Assembly (NCBI GenBank): GCA_023957155.1
Contig: JAMLHK010000012.1
Span: forward strand, 1 to 64,000
Length of the DNA stretch: 64,000 nt
Source: Chitinophagaceae bacterium
GTDB taxonomy: Bacteria > Bacteroidota > Bacteroidia > Chitinophagales > Chitinophagaceae
Direction: 5' to 3'
Shown here: piece by piece, positions 1 to 7,625 of the stretch
Position numbering within the stretch: the first letter of the stretch is position 1
How the letters are laid out: every line of letters begins with the position of its first letter
The notes under the pieces: generated by a model
Database searches by the model: none
The model's input: only the letters and a program-made list of their open reading frames with translations
Told to the model about the DNA's origin: nothing
Translations under genes and position numbers: made by a program

Positions 1-40
1 ACTAATTTAAGAATTGTCAGATTAAGTTTTAACTATTACA
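1..40 (-). mobile_element. Outer end of an IS481-type element, cut by window edge
   Basis: These 40 bases are the exact reverse complement of 37180-37219, the left end of the complete IS481-type element further on. The identity stops at base 40, which marks the outer edge of this copy; its body and transposase would run leftward out of the window. It lies in inverted orientation to the second copy. A window that begins just inside a repeat may also reflect a contig break at that repeat. Confidence 0.85.
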
Positions 41-163
41 TATGTATGCTATACGAAATTATATATTGCGTGTTTTGCAGGTGTATACCTGTTTCATTAA
101 TTTGAAATGCAGCCATCAATTAGTCAGGTCCGGTTAAACTATAATTGCCTGTGTAGAGGATCA

Positions 164-811
164 TTAGAGCCCGTTTATTTTTTCCATTACATTTTTTACC
201 ATTGCATCGCAGTAGATCAGATTATACTCAAACAGTTCGCTGGCAGAATATGTTTTTTCTATTTCACTGCGCAGCATGGTTTTTGCCCTGTTTAGTCGCA
301 CTTTTACATTGGCTTCGCTGATGCTGAGCAGGTTTGCGGTTTCTGCTACATTCAATCCGTTTATCTCCCTTAGCGAAAAAACCATCCGGTAATCGAAAGG
401 AATTTTTCCAAGCGCATTTTCGATGATATGCCTCAACTCATGGTTTTGCACTATTTTGTCTGTATCGTTATTTGCATGGGTAAACATGGGGGCTGAGTGA
501 TCGTTTACGTCTTGCATAATTTCGTTTTTAAAGCCTGGTTTCTCTCTTTTCCGGTAACAGTTGTTCAACATTATACGGATAATCCACGTTTTAAAATCAG
601 AACGCCCCTCAAACTGTACCAGGTTTTTATACGCGTCAATAAAGGTCTCCTGCATTAAGTCCTGCGTATTCTCGTGATTGTAGTTATACGACCTGCCAGT
701 CTTATATAAACAGGAATTGAACCGCCTGACAATAATTTCATAAAGAGCTTTTTCTCCGTTTATAATTCGCCTGATAATTTCTGTTTCGGTAAATTTTTCA
801 AACTGAATCAT
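164..811 (-). CDS. ECF-type RNA polymerase sigma factor
   Basis: A 215-residue sigma-70 family protein of the extracytoplasmic-function type, which would direct RNA polymerase to a small regulon. Region 2 is seen at about residues 24-90 (ending FKTWIIRIMLNNCYRKR) and region 4 at about 130-185, with a helix-turn-helix around GLNVAETANLLSISEANVKV. The typical length is 160-200 residues; here about 25 extra residues follow region 4. It lies 3 bases after a small membrane-protein gene on the same strand, so the two are probably one transcript. No classical anti-sigma gene is visible beside it; the membrane protein could play that part, but this is inference. Confidence 0.9.
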   Translation of the reverse strand: MIQFEKFTETEIIRRIINGEKALYEIIVRRFNSCLYKTGRSYNYNHENTQDLMQETFIDAYKNLVQFEGRSDFKTWIIRIMLNNCYRKREKPGFKNEIMQDVNDHSAPMFTHANNDTDKIVQNHELRHIIENALGKIPFDYRMVFSLREINGLNVAETANLLSISEANVKVRLNRAKTMLRSEIEKTYSASELFEYNLIYCDAMVKNVMEKINGL

Positions 812-814
812 AAT

Positions 815-1198
815 CTATGCAACGATTTTAGATATTCTTGCCATTGCAAAAGCCGAGATGGCCATCACCAGGTCACGCACAGCCACATCCACATAATTGA
901 AGCCAGTTAAGAGGGTGAGCGCAATAACGATTAGCCACGCGGCAACAATATATCCGCCAATTTCCGCTTTTTTCAGCACAATGATGCCGGCTATAATTTC
1001 AATAATACCCACGATCATCATAAAAACGGAGGTGGGGAATGGTAAGAGTCCGGCTATTGACGGGTTAATGTACTGTTCCCAATGAGTAAGCAGGTTTGTG
1101 AACTTGTCGGTTCCCGCAACAATGGGAACTATTACAAAAGTGTACTTTAACAGGTTGAATATTTGTTTCAATGACTGGTTTGTGTTTGTACTTTCCAT
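815..1198 (-). CDS. Small DoxX-like integral membrane protein
   Basis: 127 residues with about four hydrophobic segments (roughly 18-32, 50-75, 80-100 and 105-123), the general layout of DoxX/MauE-like membrane proteins. No catalytic motif is visible. The gene is the first of a two-gene unit with the ECF sigma factor, separated by only 3 bases. Such linkage suggests either a sensor/regulator of the sigma factor or a target co-expressed with it. Family assignment rests on size and hydrophobicity pattern only. Confidence 0.6.
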   Translation of the reverse strand: MESTNTNQSLKQIFNLLKYTFVIVPIVAGTDKFTNLLTHWEQYINPSIAGLLPFPTSVFMMIVGIIEIIAGIIVLKKAEIGGYIVAAWLIVIALTLLTGFNYVDVAVRDLVMAISAFAMARISKIVA

Positions 1199-1320
1199 TT
1201 TTTATCGTTTAAGTGGTTATTGTACAAATTAGAGTGCACGAAGAATGAAAAGGTTACAAAAAAAAGTAAGAAGCCGAAAATGTGAGGTGCATCTGCCCTA
1301 AAAAGTTTCTTCAGGTTATA

Positions 1321-1899
1321 TTACTTTTTTCGCTGTTGCTTCAATACCCGGTAAAGTCCTTTAACATTCGCTTTCCAGGTGGGCAGGAGGAAGACGAGGA
1401 TAATTTCTTCCAGCAGGTCGAGGGAGGTAAAGGCTACGGCCAGGTAAAAAAGCAACCGGCTTGGTTCAGGCAGAAAAAAGGCGGTAATCAAAAAGATACC
1501 CTGTAGGACAGCGGCTAATTTGGCCAGCCAGGTGTGAAAACTGGTCATTTTGCCATAGCGCCGGAACGCAGCGATCACCTGTACTGCAAAAAGAATAAGG
1601 AGAACGCCCACCCACAGGTATTCCCTGCTGATGAAGTCATGCTTTAATACAAACAGTCCAATGATACCTGCCAGAACAGTAAGATCATCCCCGATGGAAT
1701 CCAGTCTTGCGCCAACAATGCTGGTCACCTGATACCGGCGGGCTAAGTAGCCGTCAATGGCATCCGTAAAGAAACTCAGCGCAAGAAGCCATTTGAACAG
1801 ATCGGCCTGCCTGGTTATAATAAGAAGGAATAACACAGGTGCCGAGAGTACCCGGTAAACCGTGATGGCATTGACAATATAATAACCAGGCTTTCTCAT
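1321..1899 (-). CDS. CDP-alcohol phosphatidyltransferase family protein
   Basis: 192 residues, integral membrane. The complete CDP-alcohol phosphatidyltransferase signature D-x2-DG-x2-AR-x8-G-x3-D-x3-D is present: D46, D49, G50, A53, R54, G63, D67 and D71. These enzymes swap the CMP of CDP-diacylglycerol (or a similar CDP-alcohol) for a second alcohol in phospholipid synthesis. Five to six hydrophobic helices surround the motif. The acceptor alcohol cannot be told from sequence; glycerol-phosphate, inositol-like or other acceptors are all possible. A separate pssA-type member of the family lies at 46747. Confidence 0.85.
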   Translation of the reverse strand: MRKPGYYIVNAITVYRVLSAPVLFLLIITRQADLFKWLLALSFFTDAIDGYLARRYQVTSIVGARLDSIGDDLTVLAGIIGLFVLKHDFISREYLWVGVLLILFAVQVIAAFRRYGKMTSFHTWLAKLAAVLQGIFLITAFFLPEPSRLLFYLAVAFTSLDLLEEIILVFLLPTWKANVKGLYRVLKQQRKK

Positions 1900-1993
1900 C
1901 TGATGAATAATGCTCAGGATCGCTACAGCTAATCCGGCTTTTCCGATGAATCCCGTAGGGGATGAATATACTTTGTTAATGTTGTACTCTGTG

Positions 1994-3499
1994 CTATTCC
2001 GCCTTTAGCTGACTCAGCGATATACTCTTTAAATTCTTATTTATTGTTGTTATATTAATGTCGGTATAATCTTTATTCGGAAAAAATATGCTTGTCATAG
2101 TGGTAAGACCGCCATCGGCAAACAGCTCCACAGAAGCGTTATCAATTACTAAAATTAAATCTATAAGCGGAGTGTTTGCTAAACGGGGGGCAGTATACCT
2201 GCCTGCAAATTCTTTTTTAAAATCTACTTTGCCGGATTTGCTCCGGTCTATAAAATATTCGTTCTTATCACGATCATAACCTATTACTACCTGTTCTCCC
2301 AGGTCATTCGATAAGGTAATAGTAAAAGACGCGGTATGGGTATGTGACAGGTCCAGTTTTGCAGCACCGCTTAATTTCCCGGCTTTTGCACTAAGGTTAT
2401 AGTTTCCCGGCCGGATGTGGGTAGCATTAAATGTTTTCGAAACTGCTTTTTCTAATGTTTTTACCGGCTCTGAAGCAACCATGTACTGGTTTCCCGCTTT
2501 TATAAGCCGTAGTTCTCTTGCTATGGTTGTAGCGCTTCGCCAGTTTTTAGTAGGCACTATGTTAGCGTACTTCCAGTTACTCATCCAGCCAATCCATATT
2601 TTCCGGTCACCGGTGTTGCTCCAGGTAATACCGGCATATTCATCAGGACCATAATCGAGCCAGCGGATCTGAGTATCAAAGGATTTAAAGGCAACTCCGT
2701 CAAAATCACCTACGAAATATTGCGTAGCCGATCCGCCATTGGGTCCGCCGCGGTTAAGATTTACGATCAGCACCCAGATCTTTTTACCTTCATAGTCCAA
2801 AGGAAATAAATCCGGGCACTCCCACACTCCGCTGTGTGCTCCGATACCTTTACCGAACCGGCTTTCTTCTTTCCAGTTTTTAAGGTCGGGTGATGAGTAA
2901 AAAGTAATATGATCTAAAGTAGCTAATGTCATGATCCATTTTTGATCCGGCTCATACCACATTACCTTTGGATCACGAAAGTCACGGATGCCGGGGTTAG
3001 GCAATACCGGGTTGCCCTTGTATTTCGTCCAGGTTTTTCCTTCGTCTAAGCTATAAGCGATACTTTGTGTCTCCGCTTTTTCAAATCCTTCCTTTTTCAT
3101 TGCGGCATTGTGATTCGTATAGATCGCAACCATTGCATTGTTACCAAAACCTGCTGTATTGTGTACATCTATCACAGCGCTGCCCGAAAAGATAGTCCCC
3201 AGGGCGTCCGGGTATAAAGCAATAGGCTGTTCTTTCCAGCGTACCAGGTCGGTACTGGTGGCATGTCCCCAATGCATAGGTCCCCAGACGGCGCTATCAG
3301 GATTGTGCTGGAAGAACAGGTGATAGGTACCGTTGTAATATACCATGCCGTTAGGATCATTCATCCAGCCCTTTTTAGGGGTGAAGTGGATGAATGGGCG
3401 GTGCGGTTCCCGCTCTGCATGATCATCCTGTGCTGTTATAACTGTTGGAACAAACAGTAGGATCATTATCATTCTTTGAAAAAAAGATATAGGGTTCAT
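1994..3499 (-). CDS. Secreted GH32 fructan/sucrose hydrolase
   Basis: 501 residues, glycoside hydrolase family 32 (invertase, levanase, fructanase). A signal peptide ends near residue 23 (ITA/Q). The three family motifs are intact: WMNDPNG at 45-51 with nucleophile D48, RDP at 175-177 for substrate binding, and ECPD at 227-230 with acid/base E227. The five-bladed propeller is followed by the usual C-terminal beta-sandwich (about 350-500). It would release fructose from sucrose, levan or inulin in the periplasm or outside. No SusC/SusD pair or fructose transporter lies beside it, which is unusual for a Bacteroidota fructan locus. Linkage preference cannot be read from sequence. Confidence 0.93.
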   Translation of the reverse strand: MNPISFFQRMIMILLFVPTVITAQDDHAEREPHRPFIHFTPKKGWMNDPNGMVYYNGTYHLFFQHNPDSAVWGPMHWGHATSTDLVRWKEQPIALYPDALGTIFSGSAVIDVHNTAGFGNNAMVAIYTNHNAAMKKEGFEKAETQSIAYSLDEGKTWTKYKGNPVLPNPGIRDFRDPKVMWYEPDQKWIMTLATLDHITFYSSPDLKNWKEESRFGKGIGAHSGVWECPDLFPLDYEGKKIWVLIVNLNRGGPNGGSATQYFVGDFDGVAFKSFDTQIRWLDYGPDEYAGITWSNTGDRKIWIGWMSNWKYANIVPTKNWRSATTIARELRLIKAGNQYMVASEPVKTLEKAVSKTFNATHIRPGNYNLSAKAGKLSGAAKLDLSHTHTASFTITLSNDLGEQVVIGYDRDKNEYFIDRSKSGKVDFKKEFAGRYTAPRLANTPLIDLILVIDNASVELFADGGLTTMTSIFFPNKDYTDINITTINKNLKSISLSQLKAE

Positions 3500-3793
3500 T
3501 TGCTTTGTTTAGCCTGTTTTAAAATAGCAGCTCCTGTTGGAAGCTGTTCTACTGAAAGGAGAGATCAATTCTTAGAAAATATACTCTTTCTGAGAAGCGT
3601 CCCCCTGCTACTTAAATATAACCGGTGCAGCTTTATGTGTTCTTCATCAGAAGGATCATCATTTATTACGTGCCAGAATGTCTAAAAAGTGTAAATTACC
3701 GGCTTGTTATTGATACAGCAAATTATTATGCTAAACGAATTTTTATTTTAGATCCGGGTTTTGCCGTATGATACAGATATTCAACCGGCATTA

Positions 3794-4384
3794 ATGAACC
3801 ATCAACCAAACGAAATGGATTATATTGAGTACAAGCGGTTATTTGATAGCATACTGGAAGATCCCGCTCCCGCATTTCCTTATGATGACGATATGTACCT
3901 GGATTATACTAAGCTTAACAGGTCACGAATGAAACGATGGGATAAGCAACTGGTGCTGGACGAACGCCTCGTTTTTTATTTAAAGAAAATAACATCACCG
4001 CAGCATTGGATCATCATCACCGAGCCCTGGTGTGGCGATGCGGCACATATTGTTCCTTTTTTGATAAGGATGGCGGAGCAGAATGAACAGGTAACCTATG
4101 ACATGCAGTTGCGGGATAGCGAACCTTTTCTTATTGAAAGCTACCTCACTAAAGGAACAAAGAGTATTCCCAAACTTATAGCCCGTGATGAAAACGGAAG
4201 GGATATTTTTACCTGGGGACCACGCCCTAAGGGCGCTCAGGAATTACTGGATAAAATGAAAGCGGGTAATGCAGATTTTGAAACCATTAAAATTGCATTA
4301 CAAAACTGGTATAACGATGATAAAGGTGTATCCCTTTGCAGGGAGCTAACGGAATTATTTAAAACTGATGATACCAATAAGTAA
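3794..4384 (+). CDS. Thioredoxin-fold protein with WCGDA motif
   Basis: 196 residues from the ATG at 3794; a TTG 33 bases upstream is possible, but most of the extra residues look unlike a conserved start. The active-site-like segment EPWCGDAAH (C80) sits at the end of a beta strand, and cis-Pro is likely in SIPKLIA, as in thioredoxin folds. The second cysteine of the usual CxxC is replaced by alanine, so it cannot form the standard two-cysteine disulfide and may act as a monothiol reductase or a thiol-binding protein. No signal peptide is seen, so it is cytoplasmic. The 3' end overlaps the start of a decayed nucleosidase gene. Confidence 0.75.
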   Translation: MNHQPNEMDYIEYKRLFDSILEDPAPAFPYDDDMYLDYTKLNRSRMKRWDKQLVLDERLVFYLKKITSPQHWIIITEPWCGDAAHIVPFLIRMAEQNEQVTYDMQLRDSEPFLIESYLTKGTKSIPKLIARDENGRDIFTWGPRPKGAQELLDKMKAGNADFETIKIALQNWYNDDKGVSLCRELTELFKTDDTNK

Positions 4385-4448
4385 GGAAAGCGTCTTTCAT
4401 ATCGAAAACGTATTATTTACTTTTGCATTAGCTGCAGAGGTTTTTAGC
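4368..4448 (+). pseudogene. N-terminal remnant of a nucleosidase gene
   Basis: An ATG at 4368, inside the end of the thioredoxin-fold gene, opens a frame reading MIPISKESVFHIENV followed by LFTFALAAE. This matches the start of small 5'-methylthioadenosine/S-adenosylhomocysteine-nucleosidase-like proteins as I remember them. After about residue 25 the match is lost and a stop follows at 4482-4484, just inside the restriction-modification segment. The C-terminal part of the same kind of protein lies beyond the R-M genes at about 7047-7269. I read this as one gene split by insertion. Confidence 0.55.
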
Positions 4449-4455
4449 ATGGCGC

Positions 4456-6024
4456 TCATTCTTGGTGGCATGATTTCAATGCTGTAACTGTTTTTCTTGT
4501 TTTCGTATTTGACTCGCGGAAAATTTCAAGTTGTCCCCCTGGTGTTTTGTAAGGTCGTTTTAAGTTAAATTGTTGAACAACATGTTCAGGAATAGGAAGT
4601 TTGCTTAAGTTACTTGGTTCTACTTTGATTGCTCCTGAACCATAACTTTTTCCGACAAGTTTCAGGTTGTCTAATGTAGCAGGGTGGTTTAGAGCTTGCC
4701 ATAGATTTTCAATGTATTCTTTGTCGTCATAAATCGGATATACACATAAGAAACCTGTCAATGGTAAAACATTCGCTTCGTTCTTGATAAACCTCGTATT
4801 CCGTCTGCCCAGATAAGCAAACAAAAGCGGCGGAACCTGCCTTTTTTCCATTTTATACCAAGGTTTCCGTTGTTGAATAAGAGAACGATTAGGTAAGCCT
4901 GATTTTTCTCCGATTTCCAAATAATTAGAAACAGATTTTGGAAAGATGCCGTGTCCGTTAATTGAAAATAAAAAAGTCGGGCGATTATTTTTGTCTAATT
5001 GTTCAATATCCTCTGTCGTCAATATATTTTTATTGACGTCTTTGGTTCTGCCAACTGCTCTTTTCAAAAAATCTTTTGGTATGTCAAGTTCTTTTACTTG
5101 TTGTGAAGTCAAAAAGAAGAACTCATTTGAGCCTGTTGCTATACCACGCATTACATTAGCAAAATCGTTTAAATGAAATTTGAAGCCATTGTGATTTTGT
5201 GCAGGTCTTGAAAGACCTGTTGTAATCGCTTCCTTCAATTCACGGCTTGTAATTTCAAGTGTTTTTAAATTTTGATGTTTAAAATCAGAAGAAATAAAAT
5301 TAAATAAGTCTGTTGAATATGCTGTATTGGATTTTGCCCAAAGCAAAGTGCTTTTAGGTTTGCTGTTTTTAATCAGAAAAATCATTGCATTGGTATCAAT
5401 ATTTGGAAAGGGTGTAGCCCTTTCAGCAAATGTGATTGCACACTCAATGCAATAGTTTTCTGAAATCCATTGCCATAAATTTTTTGCAAATTTCCCTTCG
5501 CAGGTGTCAGCAGGCATAATAAATGCAAGTCGTCCATTGAGTTCTAACATGTTCAATGCCTGAATAAGAAAATAAATGTGATAACCCGCTCTGCCGTCAA
5601 TGGCTTTTCCTGTAATACTTGCTGAAAGTTGTTTTAGAAAAATTTTTGTTTCTTGGTTAATACGGTGATGTCTGATGTATGGGGGATTGGCGATAATTGA
5701 TTTGAACTTTCTTTGCGGTGGATTTGTTATAAAATCCCTTTCCTCAACAAATGCTTTTTCGTGTTTGTAAATTTCGTCTGCCAGCATTTCGTTGTCAATG
5801 TCAGTGCCGAAAAAAGAAATGTCAGCTTTATTGAGTTTAAGTAACGCTTCAAAAAAAGCACCTCTGCCTGTTGCCGGATCAAAAATTAAATCGGTTTCAT
5901 TGGAAACATAAGCAGCCATTGCCTCTGCAACCCAATTGGGTGTCCAAAACTGACCTTTACCCCGCAGGATTTCTCTGTCAGCCCAAACCGTTGGTAGTAT
6001 CTGATGTGCTTTTACCTTACCCAT
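4456..6024 (-). CDS. N6-adenine DNA methyltransferase of a type II R-M system
   Basis: 522 residues. Motif X-like FWTPNWVAEAM at 27-36 comes first, then the SAM-binding motif DPATGRGAF (49-57), an acidic motif II (TDID, 74-77) and the catalytic NPPY at 113-116, the order of gamma-class N6-adenine methyltransferases (TaqI/Eco57I type). The C-terminal half (about 270-500) would be the target-recognition domain. It would methylate adenine in a specific site and protect the chromosome from the partner nuclease. The start codon overlaps the nuclease stop by one base (TAATG), so translation is coupled. The gene is AT-rich compared with its neighbours, consistent with acquisition. Confidence 0.9.
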   Translation of the reverse strand: MGKVKAHQILPTVWADREILRGKGQFWTPNWVAEAMAAYVSNETDLIFDPATGRGAFFEALLKLNKADISFFGTDIDNEMLADEIYKHEKAFVEERDFITNPPQRKFKSIIANPPYIRHHRINQETKIFLKQLSASITGKAIDGRAGYHIYFLIQALNMLELNGRLAFIMPADTCEGKFAKNLWQWISENYCIECAITFAERATPFPNIDTNAMIFLIKNSKPKSTLLWAKSNTAYSTDLFNFISSDFKHQNLKTLEITSRELKEAITTGLSRPAQNHNGFKFHLNDFANVMRGIATGSNEFFFLTSQQVKELDIPKDFLKRAVGRTKDVNKNILTTEDIEQLDKNNRPTFLFSINGHGIFPKSVSNYLEIGEKSGLPNRSLIQQRKPWYKMEKRQVPPLLFAYLGRRNTRFIKNEANVLPLTGFLCVYPIYDDKEYIENLWQALNHPATLDNLKLVGKSYGSGAIKVEPSNLSKLPIPEHVVQQFNLKRPYKTPGGQLEIFRESNTKTRKTVTALKSCHQE

Positions 6025-6959
6025 TAAAATTGTTTTAAAGTGTTTAATGCTTCGTTGGTAAATTCAAGCGAGCCACCCTCAAATTTTACATACGGCAGAA
6101 TGTGCCCGTTTTTATCTTCAATAAATGCAGGAACCAATTGCGGATTTTCATTAGCAATGCCAAGCGGATAGGCGTAGTGGTAGTAATACTTGTAAATTGC
6201 TTTCTTTGTGGTTGCACCACCCGGTGCTTGAAATATTTGCTCTGTCGGAAGTATTAAACCGTCATCGGTCAATCGTTGTGCTTCGTCAAATGATAAACCA
6301 TAAGCTCTGTCAAAGAAAACGTGCCAAACGTGAATTGGAATTTTATTTTCTGCCTGCCACTTGCTTAATGGAACACGGTCTTCTTCTTTGATAATTACAG
6401 TCGGAAGAACAGCCGTTTTTGCAAGCCCCAATTTTCCGCCAAGTCGCTTTTGTGCTCTCATTGGCGTTTTGTAGTCGGGCATTTTTTCTGCAATCCAAAG
6501 AGAATTTTCACATTCTACGGCAATGATTGCTTTTGAAATTAGGTCTTGAAGTTTGTTTTCTGCGATGAAGGGTAACTCTTCTTCTCCACCAATATCTTTT
6601 AGAAATTTATCAACGAAGGGTTTGTGGGCAATTTTAAAAACCAAAAGGTCAGGACGTTTGATGTGTCCAAGTCCTGCGACTTCTAATCGTTCAAAGTATA
6701 GTTCAAATGCTCTAACGTCATTTGTTGGTGCAGTTCCGCTTGGTCCATAAGGAATAGCGTAAAATTGTCCTGTTTTATTTGTTGCGTCAATTAAACGTTT
6801 TTCACTCCAAACACCCTGCGACCAACGCATAAGGAAGTCGCTACCACGCAACTTTCTTGGGTTGAGCCAAAAGTCAGCCCAAGCAATCTCTCTGATTCCT
6901 CTAAGTTCTAATTCAATATCCTCTATCGTCACAGATAAAACTCGCTCAAAAGGGTGCAT
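6024..6959 (-). CDS. Probable type II restriction endonuclease, AccI-like
   Basis: 311 residues, upstream of and translationally coupled to the adenine methyltransferase. A PD-type nuclease core is visible: P103-D104 in KRPDLLVF, then E149-C-E151 in AVECENS about 45 residues later, an E-x-E arrangement like that of BamHI in place of the common E-x-K. From memory the segments around AIPYGPSGTAP and RPDLLVF fit the AccI family, which cuts GT/MKAC, but I could not verify that. The length is close to the family norm of about 310-370 residues. The recognition site is unproven. No control (C) protein or vsr gene is present. Confidence 0.65.
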   Translation of the reverse strand: MHPFERVLSVTIEDIELELRGIREIAWADFWLNPRKLRGSDFLMRWSQGVWSEKRLIDATNKTGQFYAIPYGPSGTAPTNDVRAFELYFERLEVAGLGHIKRPDLLVFKIAHKPFVDKFLKDIGGEEELPFIAENKLQDLISKAIIAVECENSLWIAEKMPDYKTPMRAQKRLGGKLGLAKTAVLPTVIIKEEDRVPLSKWQAENKIPIHVWHVFFDRAYGLSFDEAQRLTDDGLILPTEQIFQAPGGATTKKAIYKYYYHYAYPLGIANENPQLVPAFIEDKNGHILPYVKFEGGSLEFTNEALNTLKQF

Positions 6960-7046
6960 CTTTGCTATACTAAATTTATTCGCAAGTTAATTTATTTGTT
7001 TAGCCTGAGCATCGCTAATCGTCTTGTTTTTGTTCACAATGTGTTT

Positions 7047-7269
7047 CAAAGTAGCAGGATTGCCTAAAAATGGCAGATAACTTCGTGGTGGATATGGAAA
7101 AGCCTATGCTTTAGCCTGGTTAGCCAGGAAAGAAAATATACCTTTCCTTTGTCTCAAATACATTTCAGATGGTGCTGATGGCAATACGGCAGAAGACCGG
7201 ACAATGCGGGTACATAAGGCGGCTGTAGCATTTAGAGAGGTATTACAATTAAGCCAGTTTCCTATGTAA
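7047..7269 (+). pseudogene. C-terminal remnant of the split nucleosidase gene
   Basis: The stretch encodes, with two or more frame changes, VAGLPK, then DNFVVDME, then AYALAWLARKENIPFLCLKY followed by ISDGADG and a stop at 7267-7269. The DME and KYISDGADG segments are signatures of MTA/SAH nucleosidase-type phosphorylases (purine ribose binding and catalytic aspartate region). The frame breaks are near 7070 and at about 7097 (two extra bases after GAT ATG GAA). The middle of the protein, about 110 residues, is missing, and the R-M genes occupy its place. Confidence 0.75.
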
Positions 7270-7333
7270 AGATTGTTTCAATACGAAAGGCAGGTCTTGT
7301 ATAATTTCTTTGTATAACAAAATTGAACGATAA

Positions 7334-7367
7334 TAAAAAAGGGTAATGCTTTGCAACATTACCCTTT
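7334..7367 (-). terminator. Rho-independent terminator of tRNA-Leu
   Basis: An 11-bp perfect stem (7338-7348 with 7357-7367) and an 8-base loop, followed on the minus strand by a run of seven T within nine bases (7334-7340). It begins five bases past the tRNA discriminator base. Confidence 0.85.
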
Positions 7368-7371
7368 CCGG

Positions 7372-7457
7372 TGCCCAAGACTGGATTCGAACCAGCACGC
7401 CCTGTTAAAGGCGCTACCACCTCAAAGTAGTGCGTCTACCAATTTCGCCACCTGGGC
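7372..7457 (-). tRNA. tRNA-Leu (anticodon GAG)
   Basis: The reverse strand folds into a class II tRNA: acceptor stem GCCCAGG/CTTGGGC with one G-T pair, D arm with GCGAAATTGGTAGACGC, anticodon loop TTGAGGT giving GAG, a long variable arm (CGCC...GGCG type) and a TTCGAAT T loop. The discriminator is A and the full CCA is not encoded. It reads CUC and CUU leucine codons. Confidence 0.95.
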
Positions 7458-7625
7458 AGGTCCCCGGTTTGAGGAGGGCAAAGGTAGGGATTTTCCCTAA
7501 TTCATAATACGGGCAATGCGCATAATTTTTGGAGCAAGAAACGGTATCTGAGGCAGGCAAAACGGAAGCGCGTTTTTCGATCCCCGGAAGAATTGTTCTA
7601 TATTTAAAGGATATAAAGGATTGAA

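Noticed and set aside
4413-4420. A TAnnTTTG-like box (TACTTTTG) before the MTase end
   Set aside because: It lies inside the remaining coding part of the nucleosidase (codons of LFTFAL) and has no gene behind it.
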